Under the pieces are notes generated by a model. The model saw only the letters and a program-made list of their open reading frames with translations. It searched no databases and had not been told where the DNA came from. Positions 44,588 through 54,610 of a stretch of DNA of 64,000 nt are shown here, piece by piece (position 1 is the first letter of the stretch; every line of letters begins with the position of its first letter). Source of the DNA: Nostocoides jenkinsii Ben 74 (GTDB lineage: Bacteria > Actinomycetota > Actinomycetes > Actinomycetales > Dermatophilaceae); the NCBI RefSeq assembly GCF_001046875.1, contig NZ_HF571038.1, forward strand, positions 816,214-880,213. The letters are read 5' to 3'. The position numbers and the translations under genes were made by a program.

Positions 44588-45829
44588 GTGTCGACCTCGC
44601 CGCCTCCGTTGCCGGAACGCGCCGTCGACACGTCTGCGGAGTCGCCGTGGCCGGTGCGGCTGTTGAGCATGAAGATGGCCGACTACATCGACAAGATGTC
44701 GGTGTTGTGGGTCGAGGGCCAGGTCGTCCAACTGACCCAACGCCCCGGCGCCAAAACGGCCTATCTCACTCTGCGCGATCCCGATATCGATATGTCCCTC
44801 TCGGTCGCGATCTCCGTCAATGCCCTGAGCGCGATGCCGCGTCCGTTGACCCAGGGTGAGCGCGTCGTCCTACAGGCGAAGCCGCAATTCTGGCCCCAAC
44901 GCGGCAGCCTGATGCTCGATGCCCGCCAGATCCGCCCCGTCGGCGTCGGCGAACTCCTCGCCCGCATCGAATACCTCAAAGCGACCCTGCGATCAGAGGG
45001 CCTCTTTGACGCCGATCGCAAGCGCGCCCTCCCCTTCCTCCCGCACACCATCGGCCTCATCAGCGGCCGGGGCAGCGCCGCGGAGAAGGATGTCGTCGAG
45101 AATGCGCGGCGCCGTTGGCCGGGAGCGCGTTTCGAGATCCGGGCCGTCGCCGTCCAGGGCACTACCGCCGTCGCAGATGTATGCCGCGCCCTCGCCGACC
45201 TCGATGGACTCACCCACGTGGAGGTCATCGTCATCGCTCGGGGAGGCGGTTCCGTCGAGGACCTGTTGCCGTTCAGCAATGAGGCTCTCCTGCGGGCCGT
45301 CGCCGCGGCGCGGACCCCGATCGTCAGCGCGATCGGACACGACGTCGACACCCCGTTGCTCGATCATGTGGCGGATCGGCGGGCCTCCACCCCGACGGAT
45401 GCGGCCGCGCTCATCGTCCCGGACGCGGCCCTCGAACGCGCCGGCGTCACGGGGTCACGCCAACGCCTCCGCCGGCACCTGACCACCCTGGTGGCAACCG
45501 AACGCCGCCGACTGGACGACCTGACGCGACGGCCGGTGCTCGCGGACCGCACGGCATACGTCCGCACTCAACGGGACCAGCTCGAGTCGCTGCGGGCGCG
45601 CAGTCGGGCCGGGGCCACCCGGACCATCGAGCGGGGGCGCGAGAACACCGAGCGCCTGCGGACCACCGCTCGACTGTTGTCCCCCCAGGCGACGCTCAAC
45701 CGTGGATACGCCATCGTCACCAAGCCCGACGGGTCCGCGGTGACGACTCGAAAAGGGATCGCTGTCGGTGACTTGCTTCGAGTGCGTGTCGCCCAGGGTG
45801 ATTTCGCGGTGCGGGCGGCCGACTCGTGA
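44588..45829 (+). CDS. xseA: Exodeoxyribonuclease VII large subunit
   Basis: 413 residues. It has an N-terminal OB-fold (VLWVEGQVVQL near 39), the catalytic core (SGRGSAAEKDVVENA near 159, RGGGSVEDLLPFSNE near 220, AIGHDVDTPLLD near 244) and a long coiled coil to the C-terminus. The GTG start follows a TACGCT box by 8 bases. It is transcribed with xseB, 51 bp downstream. ExoVII degrades single-stranded DNA. Confidence 0.94.
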   Translation: MSTSPPPLPERAVDTSAESPWPVRLLSMKMADYIDKMSVLWVEGQVVQLTQRPGAKTAYLTLRDPDIDMSLSVAISVNALSAMPRPLTQGERVVLQAKPQFWPQRGSLMLDARQIRPVGVGELLARIEYLKATLRSEGLFDADRKRALPFLPHTIGLISGRGSAAEKDVVENARRRWPGARFEIRAVAVQGTTAVADVCRALADLDGLTHVEVIVIARGGGSVEDLLPFSNEALLRAVAAARTPIVSAIGHDVDTPLLDHVADRRASTPTDAAALIVPDAALERAGVTGSRQRLRRHLTTLVATERRRLDDLTRRPVLADRTAYVRTQRDQLESLRARSRAGATRTIERGRENTERLRTTARLLSPQATLNRGYAIVTKPDGSAVTTRKGIAVGDLLRVRVAQGDFAVRAADS

Positions 45830-45880
45830 CAACCCGACTACCCACACTGCCCGCGTTGACACTTCCCGCTGGAGGATGAC

Positions 45881-46150
45881 GTGCCCAAGAAGGCTGACAC
45901 CCCGACCCCCGATGTCCCCGACGCTGCTCCCCCGGCCGCGTCGATCAACGCCGGCATCGCCGACCTCGGCTACGAGCAGGCCCGAGACGAGCTCGTCGAG
46001 ATCGTCGCGCGCCTCGAGAGCGGCCGGGTCGGGTTGGAGGAGAGCATGACGTTGTGGCAGCGCGGCGAGGCGCTGGCCGATCGCTGCGAAGCGTGGCTCG
46101 ACGAGGCGCAGTCTCGACTGCAGGCCGTCACCGACGCCCCTACCGACTGA
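45881..46150 (+). CDS. xseB: Exodeoxyribonuclease VII small subunit
   Basis: 89 residues. YEQARDELVEIVARLESGRVGLEE near 28-51 is the XseB coiled-coil signature, continuing with WQRGEALADRCEAWLDEAQ. The N-terminal 25 residues are a charged, proline-rich extension. It binds the coiled coil of XseA to form ExoVII. GTG start; a GGAGG sequence lies 5-6 bases upstream. Confidence 0.93.
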   Translation: MPKKADTPTPDVPDAAPPAASINAGIADLGYEQARDELVEIVARLESGRVGLEESMTLWQRGEALADRCEAWLDEAQSRLQAVTDAPTD

Positions 46151-46188
46151 GCCCGGATCAGCAGATCAACGCCTCAGCAGATCCAGGC

Positions 46189-46767
46189 TCAGCCGCTGAA
46201 CGGGGCCATGTGCTCGGCCAGAATCGTCAGATCCGCGACCGTGGCATCCCCCGTCACGATGGTCGTCAATTCGCCCGGCTTGGCCGGCTCGTGCACCAGG
46301 CTGTTTTGGGTCTTGATGTCACGGACATACACATCCCACGCCTGCCCGTTGATCGTCACCATGTCGGTCTTCGGAGCGCGATTGGTTTGCGCCCGAATCC
46401 AGTCGGCGGTGCCGTTCATGGTCTGCTCGATCGCGGCATATGTCCGATCCGGCGTCTGATAGCCGACATGCCACACCCGCAGTTTGTCCGTGGATGGCAA
46501 GAAACGGACCGCGCTCGGCGTCCAACCCTCGGGCAGATCCTTGCCGACCGCGATCGGCCACGAGGTCTGCGCGACCACCTGCCGGGCCAGCGAATCGATA
46601 TGCACCTGCGGCACCGACGCGGTGTTGACCCGGGCCACGGCGAAGAACAAGACCGCCATGAACCCGATGATGACCAGCAAGGACCGAACCATGTTGGCGG
46701 CCGAGCCACGGGCATACATGCTCGTCCGCGGGGCGGGGGCAGTGGCTGGGGGCGCATCCGACGACAT
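46189..46767 (-). CDS. DUF4245 family membrane-anchored protein
   Basis: 192 residues from ATG 46767. After about 25 flexible residues there is one membrane helix (MVRSLLVIIGFMAVLFFAVARV), then an extracellular domain with SWPIAVGKDLPEGWTPSAVR and a WHVGYQTPDRTYAAIEQT segment. This matches DUF4245, which in actinobacteria commonly sits beside xseAB. The function is unknown. It is convergent with xseB. Confidence 0.83.
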   Translation of the reverse strand: MSSDAPPATAPAPRTSMYARGSAANMVRSLLVIIGFMAVLFFAVARVNTASVPQVHIDSLARQVVAQTSWPIAVGKDLPEGWTPSAVRFLPSTDKLRVWHVGYQTPDRTYAAIEQTMNGTADWIRAQTNRAPKTDMVTINGQAWDVYVRDIKTQNSLVHEPAKPGELTTIVTGDATVADLTILAEHMAPFSG

Positions 46768-46896
46768 GTCCCCTATCGTCCACCACATGGGGCCACCCTC
46801 CCCAATTCCCTGCTCCGGCGATAGGCTCCAAGCGGCCGGCGCGGGCGTCCGGCGCCCCACAGCGGCACCCCACAGCGCCACCGATAAGGAGCAGGT

Positions 46897-47820
46897 ATGG
46901 AACGCGCGTCGTCAAGCTTCTTGATCATCGGTGAGGCACTGATCGACATCGTTCAGCGCTATGCCGAGAACCCGGTCGAGCACGTGGGTGGGTCACCGGC
47001 CAATGTGGCCGTCGGGGTCGCCCGGTTGGACAACACCGTGAAGTTCGCCACCTGCCTGGGCGACGACGCCCGGGGCGACCGGATCCGCGCCCATCTCACG
47101 CGGCGCGGCGTCCAAGTCGTCACGGACCCGACCGAGACCCGTACCTCGACGGCTCTAGCCAATATCGATGAAACCGGCGCTGCGACATACATCTTCGACC
47201 TTAACTGGGACCCCGGCACCATCGAGCTGACCAGCGACATCGGCCACATTCACACCGGCTCGATCGGCGCCGTTCTGCTGCCTGGGACCGACGACGTCGT
47301 CGCCGCGCTCCAGCGAGGCAGCACCCAGGCCACGATCTCTTATGACCCCAACGTCCGCCCCACGATCATGGGTGACCTCGACAAGGTTCGGGCCCAAATC
47401 GAGTCGATCATCGGCTACTCCGATGTCGTCAAGGCGAGCAGCGACGACATCGAGTTGCTCTATCCGGACCTCTCTCTCGAAGCCGTGCTCACGCGCTGGG
47501 GCAATCTTGGACCGGGTCTCACGGTGGCGACGCGCGCCGCTGACGGCGTGAGCTTCCGGCTCACTGGCACCGGCGAGTTCGTCACCTTGGCCGCGCCGCC
47601 GACCCGCGTCGTCGACACTGTCGGCGCCGGCGACTCCTTTATGGCCGGCCTGTTGTCCGGGCTCTTCGACGCGGGCCTGCTCGGCGGACCGGAGGCACGC
47701 GATCGCCTAGGCCGCGCGACGATGGCGCAAGTCACCCCGGCGATCGCTCGCGGGAGTCGCTGCGGTGCCATCACCGTCAGCCGCGCGGGCGCCTACGCGC
47801 CGAGCCTGGACGAGCTCTGA
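46897..47820 (+). CDS. PfkB-family carbohydrate kinase (fructokinase-like)
   Basis: 307 residues; AAGGAG lies 7 bases before the [19 protein letters not shown] near residue 29 is PfkB motif 1, and [19 protein letters not shown] near 241-259 is motif 2 with the catalytic Asp. The length and the [15 protein letters not shown] stretch resemble fructokinases, but the sugar is not certain. Confidence 0.87.
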   Translation: MERASSSFLIIGEALIDIVQRYAENPVEHVGGSPANVAVGVARLDNTVKFATCLGDDARGDRIRAHLTRRGVQVVTDPTETRTSTALANIDETGAATYIFDLNWDPGTIELTSDIGHIHTGSIGAVLLPGTDDVVAALQRGSTQATISYDPNVRPTIMGDLDKVRAQIESIIGYSDVVKASSDDIELLYPDLSLEAVLTRWGNLGPGLTVATRAADGVSFRLTGTGEFVTLAAPPTRVVDTVGAGDSFMAGLLSGLFDAGLLGGPEARDRLGRATMAQVTPAIARGSRCGAITVSRAGAYAPSLDEL

Positions 47821-47884
47821 CCAAGCCCGCAGGTCCGCGGTCGTAGGCTGGGGCTCAACCCGACGAACAGGAGCACGGACCCTC

Positions 47885-49567
47885 ATGGCGGACTTCATCT
47901 ACTCGGACCTGCTGCCCACGGGAGCGGACGACACGCCATACCGCCTCCTGACGACCGAGGGAGTCGAGGTCGTCGAGGGGCCGGACGGCACCCATTTCCT
48001 GCGCGTCGCCGACGAGGCGATGCGACTGCTGACCGAGACGGCGATGCATGACATCGCGCACTACCTGCGCCCGGCCCACCTGGCCCAGCTACGCCGGATC
48101 CTCGACGACCCCGAGGCCTCCAACAACGACAAGTTCGTCGCGCTCGACCTGCTGAAGAACGCCAACATCTCAGCGGGCGGAGTCTTGCCGATGTGCCAGG
48201 ACACCGGGACGGCGATCGTCATGGGCAAGCGCGGGCAGCGCGTGCTCACCGCGGGACCCGATGAGGCCACGATCGCCCGCGGCGTCTTCGACGCCTACAC
48301 GACCCTCAACCTGCGCTACAGCCAGATGGCGCCGCTGACGATGTGGGAGGAAAAGAACACCGGCTCCAACCTCCCCGCCCAGATCGAGCTGTATGCCGAT
48401 ACCGCACCCGGGCACGAGACGACCTACAAGTTCCTGTTCATGGCCAAAGGCGGTGGCTCGGCCAACAAGTCGTTCCTCTTCCAAGAAACCAAGGCAATTC
48501 TGTCGCCCGACAAGCTGCTCGCCTTCCTCGATGAGAAGCTGCGCTCGCTCGGAACAGCCGCGTGCCCGCCATACCACCTGGCCATCGTGATCGGCGGCAC
48601 CAGCGCGGAGTTCGCCCTGAAGACGGCAAAGTATGCGAGCGCGAAGTACCTCGACACCCTTCCCACCAGCGGGTCCATGAGCGCCCACGGCTTCCGGGAC
48701 GTCGAATTGGAGGAGAAGGTTCTCGAACTCACCCGACAGTTCGGCATCGGCGCCCAATTCGGCGGCAAGTACTTCTGCCACGACGTCCGCGTCGTGCGCC
48801 TCCCCCGCCACGGCGCGTCCCTGCCCGTCGCGATCGCCGTCTCCTGCTCCGCCGACCGGCAGTGCCTGGGCAAGATCACCGAAGACGGCGTCTTCATCGA
48901 GCAACTGGAGACCGAGCCGGCGCACTTCCTCCCGGAGCAGACGCCGGAGTCCCTGGCGGGCGACGACACCACCGATGTGGTGGCGATCGACTTGAACCGA
49001 CCGATGGAGCAGATCCTCGCCGAGCTGACCAAGCACCCGGTCAAGACGCGACTGTCCCTCACCGGGCCGCTCGTGGTCGCGCGCGATATCGCGCACGCCA
49101 AGATCAAGGAGCGGCTCGACGCGGGGGAGGAGATGCCGCAGTACCTCAAGGACCACCCCGTCTACTACGCCGGCCCGGCCAAGACGCCCGAGGGCATGGC
49201 GTCCGGATCATTCGGCCCCACCACAGCCGGCCGGATGGACTCGTATGTCGATCAGTTCCAGGCCGCCGGCGGATCCATGGTGATGCTCGCCAAGGGCAAC
49301 CGGAGCAATCAGGTGACCGACGCGTGCCATACGCATGGGGGGTTCTATCTCGGTTCCATCGGCGGGCCGGCCGCCCGGCTCGCGCAGGACTGCATCAAGT
49401 CGGTCGAGGTCCTCGAATATCCCGAGCTCGGGATGGAAGCCGTCTGGAAGATCGAGGTCGAGGACTTCCCCGCCTTCATCGTGGTCGATGACAAGGGCGA
49501 CGACTTCTTCGCCTCCGTCACCAAACCCGTCGCCTTCTCGATCGGGAAGCGGGCGGGACTCGTATGA
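47885..49567 (+). CDS. fumA: Fumarate hydratase, class I (iron-sulfur)
   Basis: 560 residues from ATG 47885, with CAGGAG upstream. Cluster cysteines are likely those in [10 protein letters not shown] near 106, [10 protein letters not shown] near 320 and one in the CIKSVE segment near 500. The N-terminal alpha domain and C-terminal beta domain ([20 protein letters not shown] near 385) are fused in one chain, the usual form in actinobacteria. It interconverts fumarate and malate in the TCA cycle. It is coupled to the carbonic anhydrase gene by a 4-base overlap. Confidence 0.93.
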   Translation: MADFIYSDLLPTGADDTPYRLLTTEGVEVVEGPDGTHFLRVADEAMRLLTETAMHDIAHYLRPAHLAQLRRILDDPEASNNDKFVALDLLKNANISAGGVLPMCQDTGTAIVMGKRGQRVLTAGPDEATIARGVFDAYTTLNLRYSQMAPLTMWEEKNTGSNLPAQIELYADTAPGHETTYKFLFMAKGGGSANKSFLFQETKAILSPDKLLAFLDEKLRSLGTAACPPYHLAIVIGGTSAEFALKTAKYASAKYLDTLPTSGSMSAHGFRDVELEEKVLELTRQFGIGAQFGGKYFCHDVRVVRLPRHGASLPVAIAVSCSADRQCLGKITEDGVFIEQLETEPAHFLPEQTPESLAGDDTTDVVAIDLNRPMEQILAELTKHPVKTRLSLTGPLVVARDIAHAKIKERLDAGEEMPQYLKDHPVYYAGPAKTPEGMASGSFGPTTAGRMDSYVDQFQAAGGSMVMLAKGNRSNQVTDACHTHGGFYLGSIGGPAARLAQDCIKSVEVLEYPELGMEAVWKIEVEDFPAFIVVDDKGDDFFASVTKPVAFSIGKRAGLV

Positions 49568-50250
49568 CCGTTTCCCCTCGCCACCGCGCCCAGCCGGGCA
49601 CCCGCCCGGTCACTCCGGAGCAGGCCTGGCAGGCCCTGCTGGCCGGCAATGCGCGCTTCATGGCGGACGAGCGCGCCCACCCCCATCAAGACGTCCACAT
49701 CCGCCACCGCCTCGCCGACCAGCAGGCACCGTTCGCGGTGCTGTTCGGGTGCGGCGACTCGCGGGTCGCCGCGGAGATCATCTTCGATCAAGGTCTCGGC
49801 GATCTGTTCGTGGTGCGGACCGCAGGGCATGTCGTCGACTTCAGCGTGCTCGGCTCGATCGAGTTCGGGGTGCTCAAACTCGGCACTCCCTTGATCGTGG
49901 TGCTAGCCCATGACTCGTGCGGGGCGGTCGGGGCCGCGGTTGCGTCGGCCCAAAGCGGGGAGATGCCGCCGGGCTACATTCGCGACATCGTCGAGCGGAT
50001 CACGCCCAGCGTCTTCGCGGTCGGCAAGTCCGGGGAGATCACCGACCGAGCGGTGGAGCGCGAGCACGCGCGGCTGACCTGCGCGCTTCTCTACGAGCGC
50101 TCCTCGATCTGTCGCAACGCCGTTGACGCCGGCCGGTTGGCCATCGTCGGGTGTGAATACGACCTCGTGGACGGCCAAGCGCATCTCGTGCACGTGGTGG
50201 GCGATATCGGCGACCATGAGCTCCTCCTGCGCGACGACCCAGCCGAATAA
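49564..50250 (+). CDS. Beta-class carbonic anhydrase
   Basis: 228 residues. Zinc ligands are Cys in [12 protein letters not shown] near 60 and His/Cys in [12 protein letters not shown] near 116-122. The Asp-Arg dyad of the active site is in GDSR. It interconverts CO2 and bicarbonate. The ATG overlaps the fumarase stop (ATGA), so both are translated together. Confidence 0.93.
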   Translation: MTVSPRHRAQPGTRPVTPEQAWQALLAGNARFMADERAHPHQDVHIRHRLADQQAPFAVLFGCGDSRVAAEIIFDQGLGDLFVVRTAGHVVDFSVLGSIEFGVLKLGTPLIVVLAHDSCGAVGAAVASAQSGEMPPGYIRDIVERITPSVFAVGKSGEITDRAVEREHARLTCALLYERSSICRNAVDAGRLAIVGCEYDLVDGQAHLVHVVGDIGDHELLLRDDPAE

Positions 50251-50265
50251 CTGCCGGTCCCGTCC

Positions 50266-51087
50266 GTGATCTCGTTGTCCTCCATCCGGATTCATCCGGT
50301 CAAGAGCACGGCCATCCGATCGGTTCCTGGCGCAGCGGTCGACTCCCTCGGCCTGGTGGGAGATCGCCGGTGGATGGTGGTCGATGCCGATGGCGAGTGT
50401 GTCACGGCGCGCACCGACCGACGGCTGTTCACGATCGTCGGGGAGACTCACCATACGGTGGCGGGGTTGAGGGTGCCGCTGCGCTTGTCCGCGCCCGACC
50501 ACGAGACGATCGATGTCGCCGAACCCGCGTCGGACGCGATCCGGGTCACTGTCTTCGGTCGTGCGATGCGCGCCATACCGGCGGACGACGCGGCCGGCGA
50601 CTGGGTTCGCGCGGTCGTGGGACGGCCTGATGTCACCCTGGTCAGGGTGGCGGAACCGCGACCGCTCAATCCGACGTATGCCCGTGCCGGCGACGCCACC
50701 GCGTTCGCCGACGGCTACCCCGTCACGCTCGCGAGTGAAGCCTCATTGGCCCAGGTTCAGCGTTGGATGACCGAGGTGAGTGGCGAGTCAGGGAACCTGC
50801 CGATGGATCGCTTCCGGCCGAACCTCGTGGTCGGCGGGGAGCTGGACCCGTTCGAGGAGGACGCGTGGGGTCGCGTCCGGGTGGGCACGGTGACCTTCCG
50901 GGTAGCCAAGGGCATCGACCGGTGCGCGATGACCATGCTGGATCCCGCGACCCTGACCACCGGCCCGGAACCCATCCGCACCCTCTCGCGCCATCGCAAG
51001 TGGGACGGCGCAACGTGGTTCGGCATTCAGTTGATCCCCGACGACGCGGGCTCCATTGCCGTCGGGGACCACGTCATACCGTCGTGA
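50266..51087 (+). CDS. MOSC domain protein (YcbX/mARC-like)
   Basis: 273 residues, GTG start, 15 bp after the carbonic anhydrase gene. The N-terminal MOSC-N beta-barrel starts LSSIRIHPVKS with GLVGDRRWMVVDADG near 29. The MOSC core has DRFRPNLVVGG near 182 and the likely molybdenum-binding Cys in GIDRCAMTMLDPAT near 223. Proteins of this group bind the molybdenum cofactor and reduce N-hydroxylated compounds. No ferredoxin domain is attached. Confidence 0.87.
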   Translation: MISLSSIRIHPVKSTAIRSVPGAAVDSLGLVGDRRWMVVDADGECVTARTDRRLFTIVGETHHTVAGLRVPLRLSAPDHETIDVAEPASDAIRVTVFGRAMRAIPADDAAGDWVRAVVGRPDVTLVRVAEPRPLNPTYARAGDATAFADGYPVTLASEASLAQVQRWMTEVSGESGNLPMDRFRPNLVVGGELDPFEEDAWGRVRVGTVTFRVAKGIDRCAMTMLDPATLTTGPEPIRTLSRHRKWDGATWFGIQLIPDDAGSIAVGDHVIPS

Positions 51088-51094
51088 ACGACCC

Positions 51095-51170
51095 ACGTAT
51101 GGCCGTGGGTGACGTCAGCACGTGACCTCACCGGGCGACGTGGCCGGAGGATGTGGGCCGGGGGACGTAG
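51095..51170. repeat. Intergenic GACGT-type short repeats (array D)
   Basis: Short units with GACGT or GATGT followed by a G-rich stretch recur at about 51111, 51137, 51150 and 51163. An inverted CCCACG...CGTGGG pair lies at 51091-51109. Spacing is less regular than in arrays A-C. The array lies between the convergent MOSC and glmM genes. Confidence 0.45.
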
Positions 51171-51171
51171 G

Positions 51172-52518
51172 TCAGAGGGCGAGCCGCGCGCGAACCACGC
51201 CGGCCAGGCGCTCCGCGACGTCGTGAGCCTGATCGGCGGTGGCGGCCTCGACCATCACCCGCACCAGCGGCTCGGTGCCGGACTTGCGCAGGAGAACGCG
51301 ACCGGAATCGCCGAGAGCGTCGGTCTCGGTGGTGACGGCCGACTGGAGTTCCTCGTCCGTGTCGACGCGGGAGGTATCGACACCTTTGACGTTGATCAGG
51401 ATCTGCGGGAGGCGGGTCATGACAGCGGCGAGGTCGGCCAGCGACTTGCCGGTCTCGGCCACGCGAGCGGCCAGCATGAGGCCAGTCAGGACACCGTCGC
51501 CGGTCGTGCCGTGCTCCAGCAGGATCACGTGTCCGGACTGCTCGCCGCCGAGCGAGTACGAGCCTTCGCGCATCTTCTCCAACACATAGCGGTCGCCGAC
51601 GCCGGTCTTGATGACCTCGACGCCTTCACGCTCCATCGCCTGGAGCAGCCCGAGGTTGGACATGACCGTGGCCACGAGAGTGTTGCCGGCCAGCTTGCCG
51701 CGTTCCTGCAGCGCCAGGGCGAGGATCGCCATGATCTGGTCGCCGTCGACCTCCGCGCCGGTGTGGTCGACGGCGAGGCAGCGGTCGGCATCACCATCGT
51801 GGGCGATCCCGAAGTCCGCACCGCGGGCGACCACTGCCGCCCGAAGGTGCCCAAGATGCGTCGAGCCGTAGCCGTCGTTGATATTGAGTCCGTCAGGGGC
51901 GGTGCCGATCTCGATCACCTCGGCACCCGCGAGTCGGAACACCTCGGGTGAGACCGCGCTGGCCGCGCCGTGGGCGCCATCGATCACCACGGTGAGTCCG
52001 TCGAGACGGTTGGGCAGAGCGGCGAGGAGGTGAGCGACATACCGCGCCTGGCCGGCCTTGTTGCGGTGGACGCGGCCCACCTCGGCACCCACCGGCCGCA
52101 CCCAGTCCTGATGCAGCCGGGCCGCGATCTGATCCTCCACGGTGTCGGGCAGCTTGTGCCCACCCTGGGCAAAGAACTTGATGCCGTTGTCGGGCATGGC
52201 GTTGTGCGAGGCCGACAGCATGACGCCGAAGTGGGCATCCATGTCGGCGGTCAGGAAGGCGATCGCCGGGGTGGGCAAGACGCCGGCGTCGTGGACGTCC
52301 ACGCCGGCGCTCGCGAGACCCGCGGTGACCGCGGCGGACAGGAACTCGCCCGAGGCCCGGGGGTCCCGCCCGACGACGGCCTTGGGCTTGCGTCCTAGCG
52401 CCCGCGCCGATTCGCCGAGAACCTGCGCCGCCGCGATCGACAGACCGAGCGCCAGTTCGGCGGTGATCTTCTCGTTCGCGAGTCCGCGCACGCCGTCGGT
52501 GCCGAAGAGTCGAGACAT
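51172..52518 (-). CDS. glmM: Phosphoglucosamine mutase
   Basis: 448 residues. The phosphoserine loop [17 protein letters not shown] is near 100, the metal loop HDGDADRC near 244, the sugar loop LGGEQSGHV near 327 and the C-terminal phosphate site [15 protein letters not shown] near 410. It makes glucosamine-1-phosphate for UDP-GlcNAc. GGAAGG precedes the ATG. It lies downstream of rplM-rpsI in the common actinobacterial order. Confidence 0.96.
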   Translation of the reverse strand: MSRLFGTDGVRGLANEKITAELALGLSIAAAQVLGESARALGRKPKAVVGRDPRASGEFLSAAVTAGLASAGVDVHDAGVLPTPAIAFLTADMDAHFGVMLSASHNAMPDNGIKFFAQGGHKLPDTVEDQIAARLHQDWVRPVGAEVGRVHRNKAGQARYVAHLLAALPNRLDGLTVVIDGAHGAASAVSPEVFRLAGAEVIEIGTAPDGLNINDGYGSTHLGHLRAAVVARGADFGIAHDGDADRCLAVDHTGAEVDGDQIMAILALALQERGKLAGNTLVATVMSNLGLLQAMEREGVEVIKTGVGDRYVLEKMREGSYSLGGEQSGHVILLEHGTTGDGVLTGLMLAARVAETGKSLADLAAVMTRLPQILINVKGVDTSRVDTDEELQSAVTTETDALGDSGRVLLRKSGTEPLVRVMVEAATADQAHDVAERLAGVVRARLAL

Positions 52519-52615
52519 TCGGGGCCTTCCAGAAAATGGGGTTGCGGCCGCGCCAAGGATCGGTCGGCCTCACGCATGGTAGTCCGCCCAGGGGCTAACC
52601 CGACCACTGCGGCCC

Positions 52616-52663
52616 ACTCGTCGGGGCCAACTCGTCGGGCCAACTCGTCGGGCCAACGCGTCG
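52616..52663. repeat. 13-bp tandem repeats between rpsI and glmM
   Basis: The unit GGCCAACTCGTCG (last copy with one change) occurs three times in a row at 52625-52663, preceded by a partial copy at 52616. The 280-bp gap from 52519 to 52798 holds this array and a hairpin but no gene I can support. Confidence 0.65.
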
Positions 52664-52733
52664 CGGCCGACAGCACACTCTCTCGGCGACGCAGGGTCAG
52701 GGGACCCGGATGACGCTGTCCCGCAGACGCCGA

Positions 52734-52765
52734 AGCGCGGCACCCGTCTGGACGGATGCCGCGCT
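52734..52765 (-). terminator. Hairpin terminator of the rplM-rpsI operon
   Basis: A 15-bp stem with one G-T pair (52734-52748 with 52751-52765) and a 2-base loop begins 33 bases beyond the rpsI stop on the minus strand. It lacks a U run. Confidence 0.7.
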
Positions 52766-52798
52766 GCGGTCGCGGATCGGGGCGGGGACGCCCGGCGA

Positions 52799-53293
52799 TC
52801 AGCGCTTGCTGTACTGAGGCGCCTTGCGGGCCTTCTTCAGACCAGCCTTCTTGCGCTCCGGAACACGGGCGTCCCGGGTCAGGAAGCCGGCCTTCTTCAA
52901 CGCCGGGCGGTTGAGTTCGGCGTCGACGCCGTTCAGCGAACGCGCCACCCCGAGGCGGACCGCGCCGGCCTGGCCCGAGGGGCCGCCGCCGTGGACGCGC
53001 ACCAGCACGTCGTAGGCGCCGTCGAGCTCGAGAACGGCCAGGGGCTCGTTGACGATCTGCTGGTGCACCTTGTTGGGGAAGTAGTTCTCCAGCGTGCGGC
53101 CGTTGATCGTCCACTGGCCGGTGCCGGGGACGATGCGGACGCGGGCGATGGCCTGCTTCCGGCGGCCGGTGCCGGCGCCAGGAGCAGAGGCGGAGGGCTT
53201 GCGGGGGGCCTCACCTGAGACGGGGCCCTCGGACTCCGAGGTGTACTCGGAGAGCTCGGTGTCCTCGTCGTAGTCGTAGGTCGTGTCAGTCAC
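52799..53293 (-). CDS. rpsI: 30S ribosomal protein S9
   Basis: 164 residues. The S9 core begins [18 protein letters not shown] near residue 42 and ends with the invariant KAPQYSKR, whose tail contacts the P-site tRNA. The first 40 residues are an acidic extension common in actinobacterial S9. GTG start with AAGGA upstream. It forms an operon with rplM (38-bp gap). Confidence 0.97.
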   Translation of the reverse strand: MTDTTYDYDEDTELSEYTSESEGPVSGEAPRKPSASAPGAGTGRRKQAIARVRIVPGTGQWTINGRTLENYFPNKVHQQIVNEPLAVLELDGAYDVLVRVHGGGPSGQAGAVRLGVARSLNGVDAELNRPALKKAGFLTRDARVPERKKAGLKKARKAPQYSKR

Positions 53294-53331
53294 GGCGTAT
53301 GTGTCCTTCGTCTTGTCTGCGATCGGCGCCG

Positions 53332-53775
53332 TTACTGCGCGACCTGGGAGATCGTGTAGGGGACGGGCTTCTGGGCCGCGTGCGGGTGCTCGGCACCCGA
53401 GTAGACCTTGAGCTTGCTGAGCTGCTGGCGGCCGAGGGTGTTCTTCGGCAGCATGCCGCGGACGGCCTTCTCGACAGCCTTGGCCGGGTCGCGGTCCAGG
53501 AGCTGGGCGTAGGTCTCGGACTTGAGGCCACCGGGGTAGCCCGAGTGCCGGTAGGCGCGCTTCTGCTCAAGCTTGGCGCCGGTCAGGGCGACCTTGTCGG
53601 CGTTGATGATGATGACGAAGTCACCGGTGTCGACGTGGGAGGCGAACACCGGCTTGTGCTTGCCGCGCAGGAGCGCAGCGGTCTGGCTGGCGAGCCGGCC
53701 GAGCACGACGTCGGTGGCGTCGATGACGTGCCACTGACGGGTGATCTCCGCCGCCTTGGGGGTGAAGGTACGCAA
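53332..53775 (-). CDS. rplM: 50S ribosomal protein L13
   Basis: 147 residues. [16 protein letters not shown] near residue 15 and [19 protein letters not shown] near 107 are L13 signatures. The start is a TTG with AAGG about 9 bases upstream; the expected N-terminus MRTFTPKA supports it. It is the first gene of the rplM-rpsI operon. Confidence 0.97.
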   Translation of the reverse strand: MRTFTPKAAEITRQWHVIDATDVVLGRLASQTAALLRGKHKPVFASHVDTGDFVIIINADKVALTGAKLEQKRAYRHSGYPGGLKSETYAQLLDRDPAKAVEKAVRGMLPKNTLGRQQLSKLKVYSGAEHPHAAQKPVPYTISQVAQ

Positions 53776-53993
53776 AGTCTTGCCTTACTTAAGTTTCGGA
53801 CAGGGCTGGTATGCCGCGTGCTCCCGCCGGGCGGCCCGCTCGCGGCTCGCCGGTGGTCGCCCACCAGGGGCGCACGGCACAACGATTCTCAATTCTACGG
53901 AGGGTCCGGGCCGCTCCCAAATCGCCGTCGACGAGTGCCGCCGAGGGCCTGACCTGCACATTCAAGCGCGTGAACACAGATCGCAAACTATCT

Positions 53994-54021
53994 TTGCAAA
54001 CAGATCATGCAAAGGTATTAT
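53994..54021 (+). promoter_or_regulatory. Promoter and probable operator of the ArsR-type regulator
   Basis: TTGCAA (53994-53999) and TATTAT (54016-54021) are separated by 16 bp, the best -35/-10 pair in the window. The -10 ends 7 bases before the ATG at 54029, so the mRNA should be leaderless. A TTTGCA...TGCAAA inverted repeat covers the -35 box and spacer and is the likely operator of the encoded regulator. Confidence 0.7.
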
Positions 54022-54028
54022 GCAATCC

Positions 54029-54610
54029 ATGACCGACTCGGCCGACTTCATCCGCCTCGACGCCGCGACCGTCAAGGTGCTGGCGCACCCGCTGCGCTCC
54101 CGGCTGGTCGGCGCCCTGCGTCTGAACGGCCCCTCCACCGCAACCGCCCTCGCGCAGCACCTCGGCACGAACTCGGGCGCCACGTCATACCACCTGCGCA
54201 AGCTCGCCGAGGTGGGCCTCGTGGTCGACACCGGCCAGGGCGATGCCAAGTCACGAGTGTGGGCCGCCGCCTCGGAGCTGACGCAGTTCGAGGTGAGCGA
54301 CTTCGACGATGACGAGGATGCTGCGACGGCCCTCGGGTGGCTGGAGCGCGACTGGCTGCGCCACTTCACCGACAAGTTCGGCCAGTGGCTCGACGTGCGG
54401 CACTCCTGGCCGGCGCCGTGGCGCGATCGCGCCGGCATGAACGACGACACCGTGCTCGTCTCCGCCGACCAACTACGCCAGATGCATGACGAGATCGGCG
54501 CCGTGATTGCGCGCTATCGCCGTGTGGGACAAGGCAATCCGGACGCCAAGCGGATCGCGACCTATCTGGTCTTCTATCCGGTCGACATGGACAAGGCTCC
54601 CCGCCGGTGA
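54029..54610 (+). CDS. ArsR/SmtB-type winged-helix regulator
   Basis: 193 residues. The N-terminal winged helix is clear: VLAHPLRSRLVGALRLNGPS, then ATALAQHLGTNSGATSYHLRKL (recognition helix, residues about 30-58). It lacks the metal-binding cysteines of ArsR and has a C-terminal domain of about 110 residues with tryptophans. It overlaps the downstream MFS gene by 4 bases, so it probably represses this operon and senses the transported compound. ATG 54020 is a less likely start. Confidence 0.87.
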   Translation: MTDSADFIRLDAATVKVLAHPLRSRLVGALRLNGPSTATALAQHLGTNSGATSYHLRKLAEVGLVVDTGQGDAKSRVWAAASELTQFEVSDFDDDEDAATALGWLERDWLRHFTDKFGQWLDVRHSWPAPWRDRAGMNDDTVLVSADQLRQMHDEIGAVIARYRRVGQGNPDAKRIATYLVFYPVDMDKAPRR

